This document shows, one piece after another, positions 1 through 9,613 of a DNA stretch of 64,000 nucleotides. The stretch spans positions 158,735 to 222,734 of the forward strand of contig NZ_JH650757.1 of the NCBI RefSeq assembly GCF_000259195.1, written 5' to 3'. The notes beneath the pieces are model-generated. The model had not been told where the DNA came from. It ran no database searches and saw only the letters and a program-made list of their open reading frames with translations. A program made the position numbers and the translations under genes. Source of the DNA: Pseudomonas donghuensis (GTDB lineage Bacteria > Pseudomonadota > Gammaproteobacteria > Pseudomonadales > Pseudomonadaceae). The first letter of the stretch is position 1. Each line of letters opens with the position of its first letter.

Positions 1-224
1 CCACCGAAAAGTTCGACATCTACGTCACCGTTATCGGTGGTGGTGTCAGCGGCCAGGCCGGTGCGATCCGTCACGGTATCACCCGTGCACTGATGGACTA
101 CGACGAAACCCTGCGTGGCGCTCTGCGTCGTGCTGGCTACGTCACCCGCGACGCTCGTGAAGTCGAGCGTAAGAAAGTGGGTCTGCGTAAAGCACGTAAG
201 CGTCCTCAGTACTCCAAGCGTTAA
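1..224 (+). CDS. rpsI: 30S ribosomal protein S9, C-terminal part
   Basis: This is the 3' end of the gene for small-subunit ribosomal protein S9; the 5' part lies left of the window. The visible 73 codons read from base 3 and contain the S9 core ([18 protein letters not shown]) and the basic tail ending [17 protein letters not shown], which reaches towards the P-site tRNA in the ribosome. The ending is full length for the family. It is normally cotranscribed with rplM, which would be upstream outside the window, and it is followed at once by a strong terminator. Confidence 0.97.
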   Translation, partial: TEKFDIYVTVIGGGVSGQAGAIRHGITRALMDYDETLRGALRRAGYVTRDAREVERKKVGLRKARKRPQYSKR

Positions 225-240
225 TTTCGCTTCGGTGTTC

Positions 241-279
241 AAAAAAAAGCCCGGTTCCTGGTGGAACCGGGCTTTTTTT
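241..279 (+). terminator. Intrinsic terminator of the rplM-rpsI operon
   Basis: A run of A, a perfect GC-rich stem GCCCGGTTCC / GGAACCGGGC with the loop TGGT, and a run of seven T. It lies 17 bases after the rpsI stop. The flanking A and T runs are symmetrical, so it could also act on transcripts from the other strand. Confidence 0.93.
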
Positions 280-489
280 ATGTCTTGAATAACTATGCTG
301 TTGTTTGCTGTGACAACTTGCCGCATAGACGCAAGTCAAGAGTTATAAGGGATAGCGGGGTGGCACAAGGCTAATCACCTTGTCAGAGAAGGGTCTTTTC
401 ATTACCATGCGGCAAATTTTTAGCAGTTCAGAAATTACTTAGTAGATGCCTGTTGCAACAGGCCATTAAAGCTGATGGGAGAGGACTGA
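280..489 (+). promoter_or_regulatory. petABC upstream region and possible structured leader
   Basis: This is a 210-base gap before petA. A TATAAG hexamer at 344-349 could be a -10 element, but no convincing -35 sits at the right distance. Two inverted repeats are present. One is short (ACAAGG at 365-370 with CCTTGT at 378-383). The other is a perfect 9-base pair of arms 80 bases apart (TTGCCGCAT at 318-326, ATGCGGCAA at 407-415) followed by AAATTTTT. A good ribosome binding site (GGGAGAGG) precedes the petA ATG. Confidence 0.4.
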
Positions 490-1083
490 ATGAGCAATGA
501 CGGCGTCAATGCAGGCCGGCGTCGCTTCCTCGTAGCAGCCACGTCCGTGGTGGGTGCTGCAGGAGCGGTGGGGGCTGCGGTCCCGTTCGTAGGGTCATGG
601 TTCCCCAGTGCCAAGGCGAAAGCCGCAGGTGCACCGGTGAAGGTCAATATCGCCAAGGTAGAGCCTGGTCAGCAGATGATTGCTGAGTGGCGCGGTCAAC
701 CGGTGTTCATCGTTCGTCGTACCGAAGAGATTCTCGGCAACCTCAAGAAGATCACCGGCGATCTCTCCGACCCTGAGTCCAAGGCATCGGTTCAACCCAC
801 CTACGTCGATCCGTCGAACCGCTCGATCAAGCCGGAAATCCTCGTGCTGGTCGGTCTGTGCACCCACCTGGGCTGCTCGCCGACCTTCCGGCCGGAAGTG
901 GCACCTGTCGACCTGGGTCCGAAGTGGGTCGGTGGCTACTTCTGCCCGTGCCACGGTTCCCATTACGACCTGGCTGGCCGCGTCTACAAATCTCAGCCGG
1001 CGCCGCTCAATCTGCCAGTGCCGCCGCACTCTTATGAGTCGGACGACATCATTGTCGTCGGCGTCGATCAGGAGAACGCGTGA
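490..1083 (+). CDS. petA: Ubiquinol-cytochrome c reductase iron-sulfur (Rieske) subunit
   Basis: Rieske 2Fe-2S subunit of the cytochrome bc1 complex, which carries electrons from ubiquinol at the Qo site to cytochrome c1. The 197-residue protein opens with a Tat-type twin-arginine stretch (GRRRFLVAA) and one membrane anchor at about residues 18-37. The periplasmic cluster domain has both Rieske boxes, CTHLGC (Cys124, His126, Cys129) and CPCHGS (Cys152, Cys154, His155). It is the first gene of petABC, and its TGA overlaps the petB ATG by one base, which suggests translational coupling. Length and motifs are normal for Pseudomonas. Confidence 0.97.
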   Translation: MSNDGVNAGRRRFLVAATSVVGAAGAVGAAVPFVGSWFPSAKAKAAGAPVKVNIAKVEPGQQMIAEWRGQPVFIVRRTEEILGNLKKITGDLSDPESKASVQPTYVDPSNRSIKPEILVLVGLCTHLGCSPTFRPEVAPVDLGPKWVGGYFCPCHGSHYDLAGRVYKSQPAPLNLPVPPHSYESDDIIVVGVDQENA

Positions 1084-2294
1084 TGAGTAAGTTCATGGAT
1101 TGGGTTGACGCCCGCTTCCCCGCGACCAAGATGTGGGAAGACCATCTCAGCAAGTATTACGCACCGAAGAACTTCAACTTCTTCTACTTCTTCGGCTCCC
1201 TGGCCCTGTTGGTGCTGGTCAACCAGATCGTCACCGGTGTGTGGCTGACCATGAGCTTCACCCCTTCGGCCGAAGAGGCGTTCGCCTCGGTCGAATACAT
1301 CATGCGTGACGTCGAGTACGGCTGGATCCTGCGCTACCTGCACTCCACCGGCGCGTCGGCGTTCTTCATCGTCGTCTACCTGCACATGTTCCGCGGCCTG
1401 CTGTACGGCTCGTACCAGAAGCCTCGCGAGCTGGTCTGGGTGTTCGGCATGCTGATCTACCTGGCGCTGATGGCCGAAGCCTTCATGGGCTACCTGCTGC
1501 CGTGGGGCCAGATGTCCTACTGGGGTGCCCAGGTGATCATCTCGCTGTTCGGTGCCATTCCGGTGATCGGCGACGACCTGACCCAGTGGATTCGCGGTGA
1601 CTACCTGATCTCCGGGATCACCCTGAACCGCTTCTTCGCCCTGCACGTGGTGGCCCTGCCGATCGTCATTCTCGGCCTTGTGGTGCTGCACATCCTGGCG
1701 CTGCACGAAGTGGGTTCGAACAACCCTGATGGCGTCGACATCAAGAAGCTCAAGGACGAAAACGGCGTGCCGCTGGACGGCATCGCGTTCCACCCTTACT
1801 ACACCGTGAAGGATATCGTCGGCGTCGTCGTGTTCCTCTTCGTGTTCTGCGCCATCGTGTTCTTCTTCCCGGAAATGGGCGGTTACTTCCTGGAAAAACC
1901 GAACTTCGAACAGGCCAACGCCTTCAAGACCCCTGAGCACATTGCCCCGGTCTGGTACTTCACTCCGTTCTACGCAATCTTGCGGGCGGTGCCAGACAAG
2001 CTCCTGGGCGTGATCGCCATGGGCGCTGCGATTGCCGTGCTGTTCGTCCTGCCGTGGCTGGATCGCAGCCCGGTCAAGTCCATGCGCTACAAGGGCTGGA
2101 TGAGCAAGGTCTGGCTGCTGGTGTTCTGCATCTCGTTCGTGATCCTCGGTGTGCTCGGCGTTCTGGCGCCTACCCCGGGCCGTACGCTGCTGTCGCAGGT
2201 ATGCACCTTCCTGTATTTCGCCTACTTCCTTCTGATGCCGTTCTACACCCGGCTCGAGAAGACCAAACCGGTTCCGGAAAGGGTGACTGGCTGA
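1083..2294 (+). CDS. petB: Ubiquinol-cytochrome c reductase, cytochrome b subunit
   Basis: Cytochrome b of the bc1 complex (403 residues). It is a polytopic inner-membrane protein that binds two b hemes and forms the Qo and Qi quinone sites. The heme ligand pairs are visible as His87/His101 and His188/His203. The ATG at 1083 overlaps the petA stop; a GTG one codon upstream is also in frame but less likely. The ef-loop motif is PVWY (residues 289-292) rather than PEWY, a form I recall as usual in beta- and gammaproteobacteria. The TGA overlaps the petC start by one base. Confidence 0.97.
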   Translation: MSKFMDWVDARFPATKMWEDHLSKYYAPKNFNFFYFFGSLALLVLVNQIVTGVWLTMSFTPSAEEAFASVEYIMRDVEYGWILRYLHSTGASAFFIVVYLHMFRGLLYGSYQKPRELVWVFGMLIYLALMAEAFMGYLLPWGQMSYWGAQVIISLFGAIPVIGDDLTQWIRGDYLISGITLNRFFALHVVALPIVILGLVVLHILALHEVGSNNPDGVDIKKLKDENGVPLDGIAFHPYYTVKDIVGVVVFLFVFCAIVFFFPEMGGYFLEKPNFEQANAFKTPEHIAPVWYFTPFYAILRAVPDKLLGVIAMGAAIAVLFVLPWLDRSPVKSMRYKGWMSKVWLLVFCISFVILGVLGVLAPTPGRTLLSQVCTFLYFAYFLLMPFYTRLEKTKPVPERVTG

Positions 2295-3073
2295 TGAAAA
2301 AGCTATTTGCAGTATTGATTCTGGCAGTGATGCCCGCGTTCACCTTCGCCGCCGAACACGGCCTGGAGCTGGACAAGGTCGATATCGACCTGACCGACAA
2401 GGCCGCCATGCAGGACGGCGCACGCACCTTCGCCAACTATTGCATGGGTTGCCACAGCGCCAAGTTCCAGCGTTACGAGCGCGTGGCTGACGACCTGGGT
2501 ATTCCTCACGAGCTGATGCTCGAGAAGCTGGTGTTCACCGGCGCCAAGATTGGCGACCACATGAAGATCGGCATGAAGCCTGAAGATGCCAAGACCTGGT
2601 TTGGTGCCGCGCCGCCCGACCTCACCCTGGTTGCCCGGGTCCGTGGTACCGATTGGCTGTACAGCTACCTGCGTAGCTTCTATGAAGACAAGTCGCGTCC
2701 GTACGGGGTGAACAACAAGGTTTTCCCCAACGTCGGCATGCCTAACGTGCTGGTTGGCCTGCAGGGCAACCAGGTGATTGGCTGCAAGCAAGTGCAGACC
2801 GTGGTCGATGGCAAGAAGCAATACGACCCGCTGACCGGCTCGCCGTTGACCCATGAAGCATGTGACCAGCTGACCGTGGAGCCGAAATCCGGTACCCTGA
2901 CGCCAGAGCAGTTCGACGAGAAGGTCAAGAACCTGGTGACCTTCCTGGCCTACTCGGCTAACCCGGTCAAACTGGAAAGCCAGCGCATCGGTACCTATGT
3001 GCTGCTGTATCTGGCCTTCTTCTTCGTATTCGCTTACCTGCTCAAGCGCGAATACTGGAAGGACGTGCACTGA
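2294..3073 (+). CDS. petC: Ubiquinol-cytochrome c reductase, cytochrome c1
   Basis: Cytochrome c1 of the bc1 complex, which takes electrons from the Rieske centre and passes them to soluble cytochrome c. The 259-residue protein starts with a Sec signal peptide (MKKLFAVLILAVMPAFTFAA). The covalent heme site CMGCH is at residues 50-54, and a single C-terminal membrane helix (GTYVLLYLAFFFVFAYLL) anchors it, followed by a basic tail. In Pseudomonas c1 is a separate gene, whereas in some bacteria cytochrome b and c1 are made as one fused precursor. It is the last gene of petABC. Confidence 0.96.
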   Translation: MKKLFAVLILAVMPAFTFAAEHGLELDKVDIDLTDKAAMQDGARTFANYCMGCHSAKFQRYERVADDLGIPHELMLEKLVFTGAKIGDHMKIGMKPEDAKTWFGAAPPDLTLVARVRGTDWLYSYLRSFYEDKSRPYGVNNKVFPNVGMPNVLVGLQGNQVIGCKQVQTVVDGKKQYDPLTGSPLTHEACDQLTVEPKSGTLTPEQFDEKVKNLVTFLAYSANPVKLESQRIGTYVLLYLAFFFVFAYLLKREYWKDVH

Positions 3074-3097
3074 TCACGCAGTAGTTTCTGGTAGTTG

Positions 3098-3149
3098 AAC
3101 GCGCCCTGGGGCGCCTCTGGATTCACAGGGGCGCTCGCAGGGCGCGTTT
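3098..3149 (+). terminator. Long hairpin after petC, probable terminator
   Basis: Arms AACGCGCCCTG (3098-3108) and CAGGGCGCGTT (3138-3148) pair perfectly, and an inner GCGCCTCTG / CAGGGGCGC stem with one G-T pair extends the hairpin. A T-containing, AT-rich stretch follows. It probably ends petABC transcription or lowers read-through into sspA. Confidence 0.6.
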
Positions 3150-3191
3150 GCATTTGCAGCATTTATAAATTCATACGCGAGGAGGACCACT

Positions 3192-3809
3192 ATGGGCGTG
3201 ACCAACCGGTTAGCCTGCTACTCCGACCCCGCTGACCATTATTCTCATCGGGTGCGCATCGTTCTCGCCGAGAAGGGTGTCAGCGTCGAGATCATCAACG
3301 TCGATCCTGGTCGCCTGCCGCCCAAGCTGGTTGAAGTGAACCCCTATGGCAGCGTGCCAACCCTGGTCGATCGCGACCTGGCGTTGTACGAGTCGACCGT
3401 GGTGATGGAATACCTCGATGAACGTTACCCGCATCCGCCGCTGTTGCCGGTGTATCCAGTGGCGCGGGCCAACAGCCGCCTGCTGATCCACCGCATCCAG
3501 CGCGACTGGTGTGCGCTGGTCGACCTGATACTCGACCCGCGTAGCAAGGAGCCTGCACGCGTCCAGGCGCGCAAGGAATTGCGCGAGAGCCTGACCGGGG
3601 TGTCGCCGTTGTTTGCCGACAAGCCTTGTTTCCTCAGTGAGGAGCAAAGTCTGGTCGATTGTTGTCTATTGCCCATACTCTGGCGTTTGCCAGTGTTGGG
3701 TATCGAACTGCCGCGGCCGGCCAAGCCGTTGCTCGATTACATGGAGCGACAGTTTGCCCGCGAAGCCTTCCAGGCAAGCCTGTCCGCTGCTGAACGTGAA
3801 ATGCGCTAG
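3192..3809 (+). CDS. sspA: Stringent starvation protein A
   Basis: SspA is a GST-fold protein without transferase activity that binds RNA polymerase and modulates transcription in stationary phase and stress; in pseudomonads it also affects virulence and algD expression. The 205-residue product has the thioredoxin-like N-terminal domain ([19 protein letters not shown], then [19 protein letters not shown]) and the helical C-terminal GST domain. A strong ribosome binding site (GGAGGA) precedes the ATG. sspB follows 17 bases later, the usual operon. Confidence 0.96.
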   Translation: MGVTNRLACYSDPADHYSHRVRIVLAEKGVSVEIINVDPGRLPPKLVEVNPYGSVPTLVDRDLALYESTVVMEYLDERYPHPPLLPVYPVARANSRLLIHRIQRDWCALVDLILDPRSKEPARVQARKELRESLTGVSPLFADKPCFLSEEQSLVDCCLLPILWRLPVLGIELPRPAKPLLDYMERQFAREAFQASLSAAEREMR

Positions 3810-3826
3810 GTTTTAAGGAGCTGTCG

Positions 3827-4258
3827 ATGAACTCCAGTCGCCCCTATTTGGTACGTGCACTCTATGAGTGGATCGTGGACAACGACTGCACACCGCATAT
3901 GCTGGTCAATGCCGAATACCCGGCCGTCCAGGTACCCCAGAGCTTCGCCAGTGACGGTCAGATCGTCCTGAACATCTCACCCAATGCCGTACGTCACCTG
4001 CACATGGATAACGAAGCAGTGAGCTTCGAGGGCCGCTTTGGCGGCGTCGCCCACACCCTGTTCGTGCCGGCCGGTGCGATTCTGGGTATTTATGCTCGGG
4101 AAAACGGCCAGGGCATGGTCTTCGAGCTCGAGCCGCCATTGCTCGACGATGAAGATGAAGAGGAAGACGACAACGTTGAGCCGGATGACGATGGTCCGCA
4201 GGGTGGTGGCCAGCCGCCACGGCCCAGCGGGCGTCCGAGCCTGAAGGTGGTCAAGTAA
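3827..4258 (+). CDS. sspB: ClpXP protease specificity-enhancing factor SspB
   Basis: SspB is the adaptor that binds ssrA-tagged, ribosome-rescued proteins and delivers them to ClpXP. The N-terminal substrate-binding domain occupies about residues 1-108 (SRPYLVRALYEWIVDN onward). A flexible, strongly acidic linker (DDEDEEEDDNVEPDDD) and a short basic tail ending RPSLKVVK follow; the tail is the ClpX-docking peptide of the family. Its length of 143 residues is normal for Pseudomonas. It is in an operon with sspA, and a terminator follows immediately. Confidence 0.95.
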   Translation: MNSSRPYLVRALYEWIVDNDCTPHMLVNAEYPAVQVPQSFASDGQIVLNISPNAVRHLHMDNEAVSFEGRFGGVAHTLFVPAGAILGIYARENGQGMVFELEPPLLDDEDEEEDDNVEPDDDGPQGGGQPPRPSGRPSLKVVK

Positions 4259-4259
4259 C

Positions 4260-4291
4260 GAAAAAGGCGATCCATGCGGATCGCCTTTTTT
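4260..4291 (+). terminator. Terminator of sspAB
   Basis: The stem AAAAAGGCGATCC / GGATCGCCTTTTT with a short loop ends in a T run directly after the sspB stop. The A run on the other side means it could also serve transcripts from the minus-strand lipoprotein gene that converges here. Confidence 0.92.
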
Positions 4292-4308
4292 GTGTCTGCC
4301 GGCCTGGA

Positions 4309-4527
4309 TTACAGGTCGGTGATGGTGCGGACCTGGTCCTTGTTGACCTTGATCACCTTGCCATCGAGCTGCTTGAACTCGTAGAAGCCGGCGGCGCGAT
4401 CGTAGTACGGCGCGTCGACTGCCTGGAATTCGCGGCCGTCGTTGAGGGTGATCTGGCTTGGGGTGGAGCAGCCGGCCAGGGTGGCGAGGGCGCCAATCAG
4501 CAAGGTTGGCAGCAGGCCGTTTTTCAT
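4309..4527 (-). CDS. YgdI/YgdR-type small lipoprotein
   Basis: This 72-residue lipoprotein has a clear lipobox: a signal peptide ending in LAGC, so Cys20 would be lipidated. The rest is a small SH3-like domain (SQITLNDGREFQAVDAPYYD, then GFYEFKQLDGKVIKVNKDQV) of the YgdI/YgdR family (DUF903). The function of this family is not established; members are envelope lipoproteins of unknown role. The gene converges on sspB and shares its bidirectional-looking terminator. A REP palindrome separates it from dolP. Confidence 0.88.
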   Translation of the reverse strand: MKNGLLPTLLIGALATLAGCSTPSQITLNDGREFQAVDAPYYDRAAGFYEFKQLDGKVIKVNKDQVRTITDL

Positions 4528-4566
4528 GGGGACTTCCTAGGTTCAGGTGGGTGTCAATCAGGTCCT

Positions 4567-4619
4567 CATCGCGGGGCAAGCCCGCTCCCACCGTGTAGGA
4601 GCGGGCTTGCCCCGCGATG
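4567..4619. repeat. REP palindrome
   Basis: A near-perfect inverted pair of REP units, ATCGCGGGGCAAGCCCGCTC and its reverse complement, around a loop of about 5 bases. It lies between the lipoprotein gene and dolP. Confidence 0.9.
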
Positions 4620-4625
4620 GGTTCA

Positions 4626-5929
<1,304 letters not shown>

Positions 5930-6301
5930 TCAGCACTCGAAGGCATTTTTCAGCCAGTTCAGTGCTGGGCCCGAATGGCCTTTGCCTTGCAAGGCGATGA
6001 CATCGAAACGGCAGGGGTGGTTGGCCCAGCGTGTTTCCTTTTGCAGAAAAGACTCGGCGGCTAGCACCAGTTTGTCCTGCTTGCGCCCGTCGATACTGGC
6101 CAGGGCACCGCCAAAGTCCGCGTGCAGCCGGTAGCGGACTTCGACGAATACTACTGTATCGCTGTCGAGCATGACCAGATCAAGCTCGCCGCGTTTGCAT
6201 CGCCAGTTCTGCGCCAGTAGCTGCAGGCCTTGCCCCTGAAGGTATTCAAGGGCTTGCCGTTCGGCGGCCTGGCCGGCCTGTTGGCGCGAACTGGCGGGCA
6301 T
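5930..6301 (-). CDS. yraN: YraN family protein (UPF0102)
   Basis: A 123-residue protein of the UPF0102/YraN family with a restriction-endonuclease-like fold. The predicted metal and nuclease residues are in GELDLVMLDSDTVVFVEVR, the E-x-D ... E-V-(K/R) pattern of that fold. Its biochemical role is not settled; natural transformation and DNA processing have been suggested for relatives. Its start overlaps the lpoA stop by one base, so it is in the lpoA operon. A gap of 135 bases separates it from gmhA. Confidence 0.92.
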   Translation of the reverse strand: MPASSRQQAGQAAERQALEYLQGQGLQLLAQNWRCKRGELDLVMLDSDTVVFVEVRYRLHADFGGALASIDGRKQDKLVLAAESFLQKETRWANHPCRFDVIALQGKGHSGPALNWLKNAFEC

Positions 6302-8121
6302 CAGCGTGGCGTATCGGGCAGGCGTTTGACCTGGCCGCCGGAGAACTCGGCCCAGGGCAGTTGCCGCTCGATGCGCTGGTTCTCGTTCATGCTCAGGCTG
6401 CCGGACAAGCCGTCGATGCGGTTTTCAGGCAGCGCGCGCAGCTGGCCCAGACGCGGTGCCAGGCTGAAGGCGTCGATGCCCATGGCGTACAGGCGGCCCA
6501 GGCTGCCGGCAGCTTGTGGCCACTGGCGCTCGACCTGCTGACGCAGCGGATTGCCGCTGTCGAGCAGCCACGGGGTATCGCAGAAGCGCACGCCGGTGAG
6601 GTCGTTGTACTGGTTGACGTCGCCGTTGGCGCTGTACACGTGCGAGGTGGCGTACACCGGAACGTCGCCGGCGTACTGGAAGTTCAGGGTCGGCTTGATC
6701 TGCTGGCCTTGCTGCGGGGTGGCGGCAAGGAAGATGAAGTCGATGTCCTGGCGGCGCGAAGGCTGGGCCGATACCGCACCGCCTACAGTGTTTTGCAGGC
6801 TCTTGGCGCGGCCTTCGCTCTGGCGCAGCTGGAACAGGTCAGCGATCTGCTGAGCCAGGGCCACTGGCTGATCGATGTGCTGGGCGGCCAGCAGGCTGCC
6901 GCCGTTGGCTTCCCAGTCCTGGCGGAAGGCCTTGAGCACGCGGTCGCCCCATTCGCCTTTTGGCACCAGGGCTACGGCGCGAACCATGCCGTCGGCGCGG
7001 GCGCGACGGGACACTTCACGGGCTTCGTCTTCGGCGGCGAGACCGAACTGATACAGCTGCTCCGGGCCTTTCTGGCCGGCGTCGCTGTAGTTCAGGGCCA
7101 GGGTGGTAATAGGCAGCTGCGGGTAGGCGGCGAGCTTTTTCACCAGCGGTTTTTCCAGCGGGCCAACCACCAGTTGCACGCCCGAGGCCTGGGCCTGGCG
7201 ATAGAAGTCATCCAGCGAGGTCAGTCGCGAGCTGTCGAAGACTTCGATGGTTGGCGGCTTCTGCCCGGCTTGCTGGGCCTGGAAGTGCGCGGCCATGAAG
7301 CCGTCACGCAGGGCGCGGGCGACGCCGGCCAGCTGGCCTTCCTGTGGCAGCAGCAGGGCAATCTTGGTCAGCGGCTGGCTGGTCAGTTCCATCAGCTTGA
7401 TCAGCGATGGCGGCAGTTGGGCGGCGGCCGGGTGATCGGCATGCTGCGTGCGCCAGGCGTCGATGGCGGCTTGTTGCTGTTCGACAGTGCCGGCACCTTT
7501 GACCGCCAGGGCCAGGCTGGCCCAGCCAGCCATGGTGTCGGTACCGGCGCTCAAGCCTTTGAGCTGGTCGCGCGGAACTGCCGCCACCAGGTTCCAGATC
7601 GCGTCATTGTTGGCGTTGGCGGCATTGCCCTTGAGCAGCGGCGTCAGTTGCACGCGCTCCTGGGCAGCAGCCAGGGGCTGGCCGTTGGCTTCCAGTACCA
7701 TGGCATGCACGTTGCGGGTGCGGATCTGTTGATCCTCCGGCAGTTCGTTCAGGCGCGCCAGGCTCGGGTGGCTCAGGGCGGTCAGGGCCAGCTTGGGCTG
7801 GTTGCGGCTCATGGCCAGTTCTGCCGCCAGGGTACTGGCGAACATCTGCTGGGCCGGTTTGAGCTGCTCCAGCGGCACTTGCTCGAGGATGCGCGCGGCG
7901 CGGGCATTGTCCTTTTGCTTGTAGGCCAGGTCGGCGGCGCTCAGGCGCAGCAGTGCTGCTTGCTCCGGGGTCTTGCTGGTAGTGGCCTGTTCAAGCAGTT
8001 GCTCGATGCTGGCATCCGGTGTGCGCGGCAGTTCGCCGAGGCTCGACGAGGGCGAGCTGGCGCAGGCTGCCAGCAGGGCGGCGAGGCAAAGGGCTGTGAA
8101 CAGCCGCAGGCAAGCGATCAT
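6301..8121 (-). CDS. lpoA: Penicillin-binding protein activator LpoA
   Basis: Outer-membrane lipoprotein that reaches through the periplasm to stimulate the transpeptidase of PBP1a. The 606-residue product begins with a lipoprotein signal (LCLAALLAACASS, lipidated Cys20). A TPR-like helical N-terminal domain covers about residues 30-250. A LppC-type domain with a periplasmic-binding-protein fold follows (KIALLLPQEGQLAGVARALR from about residue 258, then LVVGPLEKPLVKKL). It heads the lpoA-yraN-gmhA-dolP operon and is divergent from rsmI. Length and family match the pseudomonad form. Confidence 0.94.
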   Translation of the reverse strand: MIACLRLFTALCLAALLAACASSPSSSLGELPRTPDASIEQLLEQATTSKTPEQAALLRLSAADLAYKQKDNARAARILEQVPLEQLKPAQQMFASTLAAELAMSRNQPKLALTALSHPSLARLNELPEDQQIRTRNVHAMVLEANGQPLAAAQERVQLTPLLKGNAANANNDAIWNLVAAVPRDQLKGLSAGTDTMAGWASLALAVKGAGTVEQQQAAIDAWRTQHADHPAAAQLPPSLIKLMELTSQPLTKIALLLPQEGQLAGVARALRDGFMAAHFQAQQAGQKPPTIEVFDSSRLTSLDDFYRQAQASGVQLVVGPLEKPLVKKLAAYPQLPITTLALNYSDAGQKGPEQLYQFGLAAEDEAREVSRRARADGMVRAVALVPKGEWGDRVLKAFRQDWEANGGSLLAAQHIDQPVALAQQIADLFQLRQSEGRAKSLQNTVGGAVSAQPSRRQDIDFIFLAATPQQGQQIKPTLNFQYAGDVPVYATSHVYSANGDVNQYNDLTGVRFCDTPWLLDSGNPLRQQVERQWPQAAGSLGRLYAMGIDAFSLAPRLGQLRALPENRIDGLSGSLSMNENQRIERQLPWAEFSGGQVKRLPDTPR

Positions 8122-8244
8122 GTAAGGGTCCTGTTACTCGATCAAATTAACGGGCGATTGTACCCAAGCGCTGGCCGGGGCGCGATCTTGCTGGCGTTAA
8201 TCCTTCAATATAGGTGCTGGAACACCGGTTTGCGGTGATCCTGG

Positions 8245-8276
8245 TTGCCCAATGTTGCCGGGTCTCGGGCTACAAT
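8245..8276 (+). promoter_or_regulatory. Possible rsmI promoter
   Basis: A TACAAT hexamer at 8271-8276 is a good -10 element 32 bases before the rsmI start. The best -35 candidate, TTGCCC at 8245-8250, is 20 bases away, which is too far, so only the -10 is reasonably supported. Confidence 0.35.
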
Positions 8277-8307
8277 GGCGCTTTGATCATGACGACAGGT
8301 GTATGCA

Positions 8308-9183
8308 GTGACTGATGTTCCAGGGGCTTCCCAATCCACTTCGGGCACGCTTTACGTGGTGGCCACGCCAATCGGCAACCTGGATGACATGAGTGCCCGG
8401 GCGCTGAAAGTGCTCGGCGATGTGGCGTTGATTGCCGCTGAGGACACCCGTCACTCCATTCGTCTGTTGCAGCACTTCGGCATCAATACCCCCTTGGCCG
8501 CCTGCCATGAGCACAACGAGCGTGATGAGGGCAGCCGCTTTCTCACCCGCTTGCTGGCCGGGGATAACGTTGCGCTGATTTCCGATGCCGGCACGCCGCT
8601 GATTTCCGATCCTGGTTATCACCTGGTGCGTCAGGCCCGTGCCGCGGGCATTGCGGTGGTGCCGGTCCCGGGCGCCTGTGCCCTGATCGCGGCGCTGTCG
8701 GCCGCCGGCCTGCCATCGGACCGTTTTATCTTCGAAGGCTTCCTGCCGGCCAAGGCTGTAGGGCGTCGTGCGCGCCTGAGTCAGGTCAAGGAAGAGCCGC
8801 GTACGCTGATCTTCTACGAAGCGCCGCACCGGATCCTCGAGTGTCTGCAGGATATGGAAGAGGTGTTTGGTGGTGAGCGTCCGGCGCTGCTGGCCCGCGA
8901 GCTGACCAAGACCTTCGAGACCCTCAAGGGCTTGCCTCTGGCTGAACTGCGCGCTTTCGTCGAGGCCGACAGCAATCAGCAGCGTGGCGAGTGCGTGGTG
9001 CTGGTGGCGGGCTATAGCGCGCCGGAAGATGAGCAGGCGGTGAATAGCGAGGCGATGCGCATTCTCGACCTGCTGCTGGCGGAGATGCCGCTCAAGCGCG
9101 CGGCAGCCCTGGCGGCGGAAATTACCGGCGTACGCAAGAACCTGCTGTACCAGGTGGCGCTGGAAAAACAGAAAGCCCACTGA
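8308..9183 (+). CDS. rsmI: 16S rRNA (cytidine(1402)-2'-O)-methyltransferase
   Basis: RsmI methylates the 2'-O of C1402 in the 16S rRNA decoding centre; RsmH, encoded just downstream, methylates N4 of the same base. The product (about 291 residues) has the tetrapyrrole-methylase fold. Visible signatures are GTLYVVATPIGNLDD, EDTRHSIRLLQH, NVALISDAGTPLISDPG (SAM binding) and FYEAPHRILECL. I chose the GTG at 8308 with ACAGG upstream; a GTG at 8299 is an in-frame alternative adding three residues. It is divergent from lpoA, as usual in gammaproteobacteria. Confidence 0.94.
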   Translation: MTDVPGASQSTSGTLYVVATPIGNLDDMSARALKVLGDVALIAAEDTRHSIRLLQHFGINTPLAACHEHNERDEGSRFLTRLLAGDNVALISDAGTPLISDPGYHLVRQARAAGIAVVPVPGACALIAALSAAGLPSDRFIFEGFLPAKAVGRRARLSQVKEEPRTLIFYEAPHRILECLQDMEEVFGGERPALLARELTKTFETLKGLPLAELRAFVEADSNQQRGECVVLVAGYSAPEDEQAVNSEAMRILDLLLAEMPLKRAAALAAEITGVRKNLLYQVALEKQKAH

Positions 9184-9213
9184 TGTTATAGTGACATTAT
9201 CGGTTTTATCGCT

Positions 9214-9241
9214 TGTTCTTGACGCTCGCTACCGTTAACCT
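9214..9241 (+). promoter_or_regulatory. Possible rnpB promoter
   Basis: TTGTTC at 9214-9219 and TAACCT at 9236-9241 with a 16-base spacer would start transcription about 9249-9251, where the RNA is expected to begin. Both hexamers are imperfect. Confidence 0.4.
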
Positions 9242-9250
9242 TTGTGGCGG

Positions 9251-9613
9251 AGAGTCGATTGGACAGTCGCTGCCTTCTATTGTTTCGCAATAGAGGGGGG
9301 AGGAAAGTCCGGGCTCCATAGGGCAGAGTGCCAGGTAATGCCTGGGGGGCGCGAGCCTACGGAAAGTGCCACAGAAAATAACCGCCTAAGCACCTCGGTG
9401 CCGGTAAGGGTGAAAAGGTGCGGTAAGAGCGCACCGCATGACTGGCAACAGTTCATGGCTAGGTAAACCCCACTCGGAGCAAGACCAAATAGGGTTCCAT
9501 ATGGCGCGGCCCGCGTTGGAACCGGGTAGGTTGCTAAAGGCGTCCAGTGATGGCCGTCGTAGAGGAATGACTGTCCTCGACAGAACCCGGCTTACAGATC
9601 GACTCTCCACCTT
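9251..9613 (+). ncRNA. rnpB: RNase P RNA (bacterial type A)
   Basis: The catalytic RNA of ribonuclease P, which removes 5' leaders from tRNA precursors. The 5' end AGAGTCGATTGGACAG pairs through AGAGTCGAT with GATCGACTCT near the 3' end to form helix P1. The conserved core is present: GAGGAAAGTCCGGGCTCC at about 9299-9317, the later AGGGTGAAAAGGTGCGGTAAGAGCGCACC block, and the 3' CAGAACCCGGCTTACAG segment. The ends are set by comparison with the P. aeruginosa RNA as I remember it, so they may be off by a few bases. Confidence 0.95.

Noticed and set aside
6361-8238. Long plus-strand open frame opposite lpoA
   Set aside because: It is antisense to a recognised lipoprotein gene, lacks a family match and shows the mirror-image codon pattern.
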